Made by a program: the position numbers and the translations under genes
The notes under the pieces: generated by a model
Database searches by the model: none
Seen by the model: the letters and a program-made list of their open reading frames with translations, nothing else
Told to the model about the DNA's origin: nothing
Assembly (NCBI GenBank): GCA_036023115.1
Contig: JAYKKT010000048.1
Location: 4,550,001-4,614,000, forward strand
Direction: 5' to 3'
From: Brasenia schreberi
Taxonomy: Eukaryota; Streptophyta; Magnoliopsida; Nymphaeales; Cabombaceae
Length of the DNA stretch: 64,000 nt
Shown: positions 57,353 to 64,000 of the stretch, in pieces
Position numbering within the stretch: the first letter of the stretch is position 1
How the letters are laid out: each line of letters begins with the position of its first letter

Positions 57353-58167
57353 GCAAATCATGTTTGCAAAGACCAACCATGTAAAATGCAAAGGTTAGCG
57401 TAGGTGCACAAGGTCAAATTTAAGATGAAGTTGGTTTTCCAAAAGTAACTTTGCATTCTACATTAATTTATTCCTTTGTTCTATCTGGAAACAAAGAATA
57501 AAACAACACATGGTTATTTGGTGATATAAACATATTTGTAGGCAAAAAGCAAGTTTCTCTTAAACCAGAGAAGAAACAATACAGTGCAGTAAATGAATAT
57601 TTTCATTAAAGCATTGCCTCTGGATAAGCTGTTAGGAACCAGTTCTTGACAAAGTTTTTATGGAATAAATGCTAGGATAATTTCTGCAAGATATGGATGC
57701 ACATCATAATCACTGTTCTAAGCACTAATTTGAACTTCTTTTAATGCTCGTAATCTAAAGTTTTCCAAAGAAAGGGAAACCGTCAGGATATTTTCAAATA
57801 TTACCCAAATCAAAATCCTTTAAAACAAGACCACAAAAAAAACACAGCATTCCAAGAGATTCTCTTACTTTGTGGTTTCCAATGACTTTCAGTCCTTTCT
57901 TGCTCCAAGTACATGGAGTGGTATATTACTCATATACGTGAGTTTATTTTGGGAGACTCCATCTATCAGTTGCACCATATTCATCCTCCTACAACTAGGT
58001 GACAAGCTATATCATTATTCATGTATGTAAAGTAATATTTGTATATGTTATTATTTTTTATTTTTGTTATTAATTGATAATAATACTAATATTATTCATA
58101 ATTATTGTTCTTTTCCAGTGTCTTACGACCATACATGATACACTAGTACAAGGTTTATAGCACTAGA
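57353..58167. other. Unannotated A/T-rich stretch upstream of the PEX5-like exon
   Basis: I looked here on the minus strand for preceding PEX5 exons and found none. No other feature was seen. Confidence 0.5.
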
Positions 58168-58329
58168 AGCATATATATTATCATTATTGGCTAATCCTAC
58201 ATTGCTAGAGTTAATAGAGATATTTGAGCAGTGTTGCCCAAGAACACATCAGCACATATATTACCATTATTAGCTAATCCTACATTGCTAGAGTTAATAG
58301 AGATATTTGAGCTGCCCAAGAACACATCG
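58168..58329. repeat. Two tandem copies of an about 80-bp unit
   Basis: GCTAATCCTACATTGCTAGA at about 58190 recurs 83 bp later. Both copies continue TTAATAGAGATATTTGAGC and GCCCAAGAACACATC; the first has six extra bases (AGTGTT) in the middle. Confidence 0.9.
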
Positions 58330-59436
58330 GTTGATGATATTTGATGAGACAATAGTTGAAGATGCATGAGCTTGGAAATGTCAAGGATACATGCATTGGA
58401 AATTATGTCATGTATTTGGGGGTTTGGGGGATTTTTCTTTGTACTATTCATTACATGTAATGAATATCTATGTGACATTTGTATTGAATGTCATTTTGGT
58501 TTTTCATTCTTCATCCTCAATATAATCAAATAAATGCATAAATTTGTACAACTGAATCAAAATAATGAATATATTTAAACTGAAATAACAAGTACATTTA
58601 CAAAATACAAATAACATATAATTATCATACTCAATATCATGTATAATATTGTTGCATGATCCTCTTATTTATATGTATATCTTAGTACTTATGTAGAATG
58701 ATTGGTCCTAATTCACGATGCTTTCATATTGGTATCACTATCAAAATTGAAAGATAGGTAGTATCACAATGCCATCAAACATGTGTAAGATAAGTAACCA
58801 CAAATTGGATATAGTAAATGTTTAAATAATATCTATATAATAACACATCTTTGTCACAAACATAAATGAATAATCAAGTTCATCGCCCTCACATTCAATA
58901 AATGTGTCTTCTATTTCTTCATACAATCACGAAAATGAAAACATCATTTTGTACACCAAAATTAATTTCAATCTCCATGTTTATAGTAAACTCAAAAGAT
59001 ACTCTATTATAACAAATATTTTTGTCGGTCATCATATTTTTAGAACCTACTCTATCATAATGAATACTTCTGCTTGAGTTCTTTGTCATTCTGTATGGTG
59101 TTCATGCAAGCCTCCTAATTTAGATTGTAGTATATTTTGAGTATTTTTTGGAATTTTTTTTTTTGTATTTGTTGTTCTTTAGTGTTATTTACGTTTTTTT
59201 TTTTGAATGACAAAATATTAAAGTTATTAAGTATGTGGATATGATTTTTATTGGATTCTTGAAGTGGGATACACTTTATTTGAGTGTTATGTGAAGATTG
59301 AGGATTTATGAACTGCTTTTATTTTCAAGTTTTTGATTGAATTGAAGTACTCAATTGAGATGACAGGAAGGCAATTTCAGTATAAAAAAAGTATTACTAA
59401 AGGTACACCCTTTTTACTAAGAACACATCTCTTATT
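58330..59436. other. Unannotated A/T-rich stretch
   Basis: No coding motif or repeat partner was recognised. Confidence 0.4.
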
Positions 59437-60010
59437 ACAACAACAACAACTAAGCCTTTTTCCATAATAGACGGGGTCAACTACATAGATTTTTTGTTTC
59501 CATGGAACCCTATCATGTGCCATATTAGCAGTTAACTCACAATAAGCTATATCATTCTTTATTATTTCTTTTCAATACTTTTGTGGTCGTCCTCTACCTC
59601 TTTTAATACTTTCAAATTCTAGTATTTTATACCTTTTTAAAGGTTCTTCTTTTGATATTCTTTCTATTTGTCCAAACTATCTTAAATGATATTCTCTTAT
59701 TTTATCCTCTATTGGTGTCACTCCTAATTTGTTTCTAATAACCTCATTATGTATACGGTCTTTTCTTGTATGACCACGCATCTATTTCAACATCTTCATT
59801 TCTGTCACAGATATCTTTTGTACATATTGATGATCAACTTCCCAACACTCAGAACTATAAAACATGACAGGTCAAATTAGTGCTCTATAATATTTACCTT
59901 TTAACTTTAATGGTATCTTCTTATGACAAAGAATACTGGATTCTCCTCTCCATTTTAACATACCAGCATTAATTCTATGCATATCATCTATCAATTCTTC
60001 TATCACAAAT
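59437..60010 (-). mobile_element. RTE LINE 3' fragment, about 570 bp
   Basis: It begins with the complement of the tail (ACAACAACAACAAC) and parallels 8168-8740 almost word for word, for example TTTGTGGTCGTCCTCTACCT, CCAAACTATCTTAAATGATA, TTATGTATACGGTCTTTTCT and TTTACCTTTTAACTTTAATG. It encodes only the damaged C-terminal end of the reverse transcriptase protein. It stops where an LTR fragment begins. Confidence 0.85.
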
Positions 60011-60014
60011 TACT

Positions 60015-60210
60015 CTTTCTAAGACTGACCCTTAAGTGTCGATTCAAGAAAGTCTACAAAGATAAGAATTCACTTGTCCACAGTCGTTAAAAAATCAAGA
60101 AAATAATCTTTTCAAGTTTGAATAAACTTGGTGGCACGCTCATGCATTGTTTTTGCAAATGAAATTTTAAGTCGATCTAGAGACAAATTTTTTTATTTAG
60201 AGAAACATGA
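60015..60210 (+). repeat. Fragment of the Tat/Ogre-like LTR family (3' end part)
   Basis: TGACCCTTAAGTGTCGATTC, AAGAATTCACTTGTCCACAG and TGGCACGCTCATGCA are the reverse complement, with changes, of the left ends of LTR copies A (290-460) and C (33905-34080). The rest of the LTR is absent. Confidence 0.65.
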
Positions 60211-61266
60211 CGTCGTGTGATAGTCATCTCACCCCATGTCATATGAAAGTTGTTTGTGTGTAGTTATCAATGCTCGATAAAAGTAGTCAACAATGCATGA
60301 TCTATCACTTCATATAGTAATTCCACCTATCCAATCAACCTAATGCGATCTGCAAGCTCAACCCAATTTTTTGTGTTTAACATCCATTCTTTTCATTACT
60401 CAAGCTCTATCCAACGTATAACTTGAATGAGCTATTATTACTTTTCATATTGCTTGTAAATATATATTTACATAATACATTAGAATAGAGTATTGATAGC
60501 AGTACGTGTAGAGAGTATTTACATAAATTCTTATATGCGATGTGACATTCAAATCTTAAGAGTAATTTTAGCATATTAGGACATCCCTCATCCTCATTGT
60601 CTACAATATCGATCTCAGTATTTGAAGTTGATGTATCCTTCTTGTAACCTAAGGGGACGACTTCCTCTTCTCCTTATCGTCTATGAGGACATTCCCAATA
60701 CAACACCGTATTGCATCTCCTAGATGGAGCGGTGACGTTATAACCTTGTACTCATGCGTTATCAACCATATCTACATACAAAAAAATTATTTATGAGATT
60801 AATGTCTCGCCCAAGGTAGGAGACGGGCCAAGACGTGTCTTTGTTTCACGTGACACCAAAAAGATTTGAGTTTTTTAGACACTTAATAACATCATAAAAT
60901 AAATAAAAACGAATAAAAATTAATACAATGACACAAAATCAATAACATAACTCGAAAAATCGACCACTCCAAGATTACTGATGAAATAGAAGAAAATGAG
61001 AGTGAAAAATCCTCTTGACAGAGTCCAACTTTCGAAATTGTATTTTGATAATTTTTTAAAATTACTGAAGATATTTTGAAAAAAGTAGAAAAAATGGAGT
61101 GTGTACATCTAAAGGGTGCTCATATCAATGATGAATCACAAATTCCCACAAACTTTGGTGACTTTCTAAAGTTTGAACCGGGGTCTGTTTAAACAAGTCC
61201 GACCCGTTGACACGTCAATCCACTTTGCTTGGGTCCGACTACTGAGGTATGCCTTCCACCGCTTTA
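60211..61266. other. Intergenic region upstream of the PRP38 locus
   Basis: A/T-rich DNA with no recognised gene. The last 200 bp should include the PRP38 promoter. Confidence 0.4.
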
Positions 61267-61275
61267 AAACCCTAG
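61267..61275 (+). promoter_or_regulatory. Telo-box (AAACCCTAG) upstream of PRP38
   Basis: AAACCCTAG lies 190 bp before the start codon in the likely promoter or 5' leader. Telo-boxes are a known cis element of plant genes for translation and RNA handling (established knowledge); its role here is inferred. Confidence 0.5.
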
Positions 61276-62183
61276 ATCCTCTACGCTGCCGGGCTTGAAG
61301 ATGAGAAGTGGGACGGTATGAGAAAGCAGCTAGTCATCTTGCTCTTACGCTCTGCAACGGGGATTTGTTTAGTTTTGGCTTTCTCTTTCCTTTTTCCTTT
61401 TCGTGTGGTTGTTTGGTGTTCACGGTAGAGGGAGCACCCTTGAAACGTGTAGGGGTCCTTTAAGATGGCTAATCGAACCGATCCGTCGGCGAAAAGCATC
61501 CACGGGACGAACCCTCAAAACCTGGTGGAGAAGATTTTGAGGTCTAAAATCTATCAGCACACATTCTGGAAGGAGCAATGTTTCGCTTAACGGCGGAGAC
61601 CTTGGTGGACAAGGCCAAGGAACTCGACCACCTCGGCGGAACCTACGGCGGCAACCGCCGCAAGCCCACCCCTTCATGTGCCTCGTCATGAAGATGCTCC
61701 AGATTCAGCCGGAGAAGGAAATCGTTGTCGAATTCATCAAGAACGAAGATTACAAGTAAGTGGAATTTGAATGACCCTATTGAATGTAGTGTTTATAGGC
61801 ATGATATTTCTTGATTCATTGGTGGTATTTCTGTTGAAATGAATAGAATTTTTCTGTCCTTTTCATGTACGCCTATTGCTGGTAACGAAATGAACAATTT
61901 GGGTTTTATGGAGTCTGTTCCATTCTGAAATATAAGTCGTTCCTATGATGGATGGGGTGAACATGTCTCTTATCTTTTGCTTATTTCTTTGTTGACTAGA
62001 TGCGTTCGTATACTGGGGGCATTTTACTTGCGCCTAGTGGGAAAGGCAACTGATGTCTGTCAGTATCTGGAGCCACTATATAATGATTTATCGGAAGTTG
62101 AGGCGCAAACTAACAGATGGAAGTAAGTACATTGGAGGGTCTTCATGAAAATTCCGAGTTTCTTTGTTTGTCTGTATAATCTT

Positions 62184-62258
62184 GTTCTCCTGGACTGGTA
62201 CAACAACAACAACAACTAAGCCTTTTCCCATACAAGACGGGGTTCTCCTGGACTGGTA
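62184..62258 (-). mobile_element. 41-bp RTE LINE insertion with 17-bp target duplication, in PRP38 intron 2
   Basis: GTTCTCCTGGACTGGTA occurs at 62184-62200 and again, identical, at 62242-62258. Between them lie 41 bp consisting only of the LINE tail and the first bases of its 3' end in reverse (CAACAACAACAACAACTAAG, CCTTTTCCCATACAAGACGG, G). This is a complete, severely 5'-truncated retrotransposition event. Confidence 0.9.
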
Positions 62259-62424
62259 TTTGGGAGTATTTCTTTGACGCGTGCTGGGGTTGAAATCAGC
62301 ATTTTTAAGCTCATTTGCTGCATTCTTGAACAGGCTATACTTTGAGCCATGTCGATGAGTTCATCGATGAACTTCTTACAAGGGATTTCTCCTGCGACGT
62401 TGCTCTTCCCCGTGTTCCTAAAAG

Positions 62425-63797
62425 GTTCGTTCTCTAAAGTTGCACTCTGGTATTATTTTAATTTGTGTTTGGATCGTGTTTATGTTTTCACTTTTCGGAT
62501 TCTCTTTCTTATCTCACACATATGTACCTATTTAGGGTTCAATATTAATGATTTATCAATATCAGTAGCCTGCCAGAGGAGGTTTTAATGTTATACGTGA
62601 GCGGTTAAGCCGCTCCCGCTATGCATTTCAGTGATCGGGTGGGCGCCCCGCTCCATGGGCTGACTACCTTTAGTGGCCATGACTGCCCCGCCCTACAGTA
62701 AGCGCCACTGCCACCACGACGACGACGGTAGGGTGAACTTACCGTTCGTCTTTTTTTGGATCGTCAGCGTTTAGGTTCCTTTTCTAAGTTCGTGTGTATA
62801 GAGTCCATTCCTAGAGTACACATACTAAATCAAGTGTTGCTTTGTTGGCTTAATGAAACATTGAAGGTGATGATCCATAAAGACTGCACGCAAAATCCAC
62901 CAGCCAAACCTTGACTTGAATAAGACTGATACTGGGACCATCCTTAAACTAAATGAACTGAACTCATTTATGATCATCTTTAGATGATTAGGGCCCAAAA
63001 TTAACTGGTACTGCTCAATTAAGCTTGTCTAGGCCCATTCAGATATAACTATGATCTCATTGCATTTGATGGCAGGTCCAGATCTTCCCACAACAGCTTC
63101 ATATAAATTTTCTATCGGAATTTTATAATAATAAGAGATGGCGTTCATCGTACCCTGCCTATGATTTCTTGCTTAGAAGACAGTTCCATGACTGGATAGA
63201 GGAGGTTGTCTTAGGTAACCACCGGCATAAAACTATGTCAGATATTTTGCTGGGATGTACAAGGACTTCTGGTACTAATGCTCCCAAACAGAAATCCAAA
63301 GTTAAGCATGTGTGTATGTTCTTGTGTTTTACCTTGAAGTCACCTTGCCTCACCTATTGCAGGGAAAAAGCTTGGTTAGATTAAGATAAGGGATGATGTT
63401 CATGGCCTGAGTAGTCCTATTTATTCAGCTCAAACTCGAGGATATTATATCTTTATCATCCAGGCTCAACGCTAACCTAGCTTGAGGTTGAAAAGGCAAA
63501 TTTTGTAAAGGTTTGATTCTGAGGCCTAACTCTGGATTAAACCCAGTCCGTGTGCAGCACTCTCAAACTTGATAGGGTTTGCCATTCCATGCTATTTCTT
63601 TGCCTTTCTTTTTGCCTGCCAAGTTAACTCAAGCCTTCCTAGTTGAAGAGACCTTCTACCACACCATGAATGCGTTAGAGTGCTATTGCCTTCTCCCAGT
63701 TTCTGCACAAACTGTAGTTCATATTTCTGTGAGTCATTTATTCAGGATGCCTTCACGTGATGCATGCTAATCCGTACATGCCTTATTGCATGAACAG
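62425..63797 (+). other. PRP38 intron 3
   Basis: The donor is GTTCGT after CCTAAAAG; the acceptor is GAACAG at 63797. At 1.37 kb it is the longest intron seen here. It includes a GC-rich patch at 62590-62740 with the hairpin GAGCGG-TTAAG-CCGCTC. Frames inside it (for example 63169-63384) match nothing. Confidence 0.75.
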
Positions 63798-64000
63798 ATG
63801 GACCTTGGAATCAGCGGGGCAGTTGGAACCAAGAAGAAGTGCCCTCGAAGATGATTTTGAGGAGGAGGAAGAAAAGGATGAGGATGAGCATCGATTAGAG
63901 AATGGGGCGAACGACAAAGTTACACTTCCTTTTAGTCTGTTATATTACTAATGGGAATCAAAGTCTTCTAAATCGATTTCTTTCTACAGGAGTACCATCG

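Larger units (their letters stand above)
61465..64000 (+). pseudogene. PRP38: Pre-mRNA-splicing factor PRP38 homologue with frame breaks, 3' end beyond the window
   Basis: PRP38 is a tri-snRNP-associated factor needed for spliceosome activation. Exons read 61465-61755, 62000-62122, 62334-62424, 63798-63918 and from 63990 on, all with GT..AG introns. Exon 1 begins MANRTDPSAKSIHGTNPQNL and carries KIYQHTFWKEQCF; later parts read QPEKEIVVEFIKNEDYK, VRILGAFYLRL, YLEPLYND, THVDE-like SHVDEFIDELL, DFSCDVALPRVPKR, RWTLE and the acidic EDDFEEEEEKDEDEH. These match plant PRP38 in order. Three single-base indels break the frame: one base missing near 61585 (stop TAA at 61588-61590 after 41 codons), one missing in a C run near 61671, and one extra T near 62088. 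The first residue pair of exon 2 reads KC where KY is usual. Either this is a young pseudogene or the assembly has consensus errors; otherwise conserved exons and perfect splice sites leave this open. Confidence 0.8.

Noticed and set aside
57359..61200. Remaining PEX5 exons on the minus strand
   Set aside because: I looked for the preceding PEX5 coding words on that strand and found none.
61281..61689. Minus-strand frames opposite PRP38 exon 1
   Set aside because: They are shadows of the plus-strand exon; no family match.
63169..63384. Frame inside PRP38 intron 3 as an extra exon
   Set aside because: Not similar to PRP38; the exon before and after join in frame without it.

Overview
This is nuclear DNA of a flowering plant. 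It has intron-split genes with GT..AG junctions, a plant-type pectin methylesterase preproprotein, and a dense bed of plant retrotransposons (Ty1/copia, Ty3/gypsy and RTE-type LINEs). Nothing seen fixes the family or order. Host genes fill only a few kilobases; most of the rest is transposable-element DNA in various states of decay.

Host genes: (1) A two-exon pectinesterase with an N-terminal inhibitor-like pro-region lies at 19970-21966 (+). All five catalytic residues are present at the family spacing. (2) A small single-exon gene at 53256-53702 (+) encodes a basic 148-residue protein with a conserved-looking C-terminus and no known function. (3) A PRP38-type pre-mRNA splicing factor starts at 61465 (+) and runs off the right edge. 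Its splice sites are canonical, but three single-base indels break the frame. (4) A lone PEX5-like exon at 57207-57350 (-) is a fragment of a peroxisomal import receptor gene with no sibling exons visible.

Layout: 1-6.1 kb holds two long minus-strand LTRs of one or two Tat/Ogre-like families, including a 109-bp tandem array and a G-rich, telomere-like tract. 6.1-10 kb has a local duplication, a CACTA terminus and the longest RTE LINE (minus). 10.5-14.8 kb may be a very old LTR element flanked by diverged direct repeats. 14.8-20 kb is mostly unrecognised. 20-22 kb is the pectinesterase gene. 22-33 kb is a mosaic of CACTA, RTE, copia and gypsy fragments. 33.85-36.4 kb is a solo LTR with a perfect 5-bp target duplication. 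36.4-41.7 kb is a copia element with two LTRs, and 41.9-50.5 kb is a Ty3/gypsy element with two LTRs of about 2.1 kb. 50.5-61.4 kb is low-density DNA with the small gene, LINE and LTR fragments and the PEX5 exon. 61.4-64 kb is the PRP38 locus.

No operon-like or functional grouping links the host genes. The unifying theme is retrotransposition. An RTE family with a (TTG)n tail has left about ten copies, one a 41-bp insert inside a PRP38 intron flanked by a perfect 17-bp duplication. Three LTR families recur as full elements, solo LTRs and scraps. I found no convincing new molecular system.
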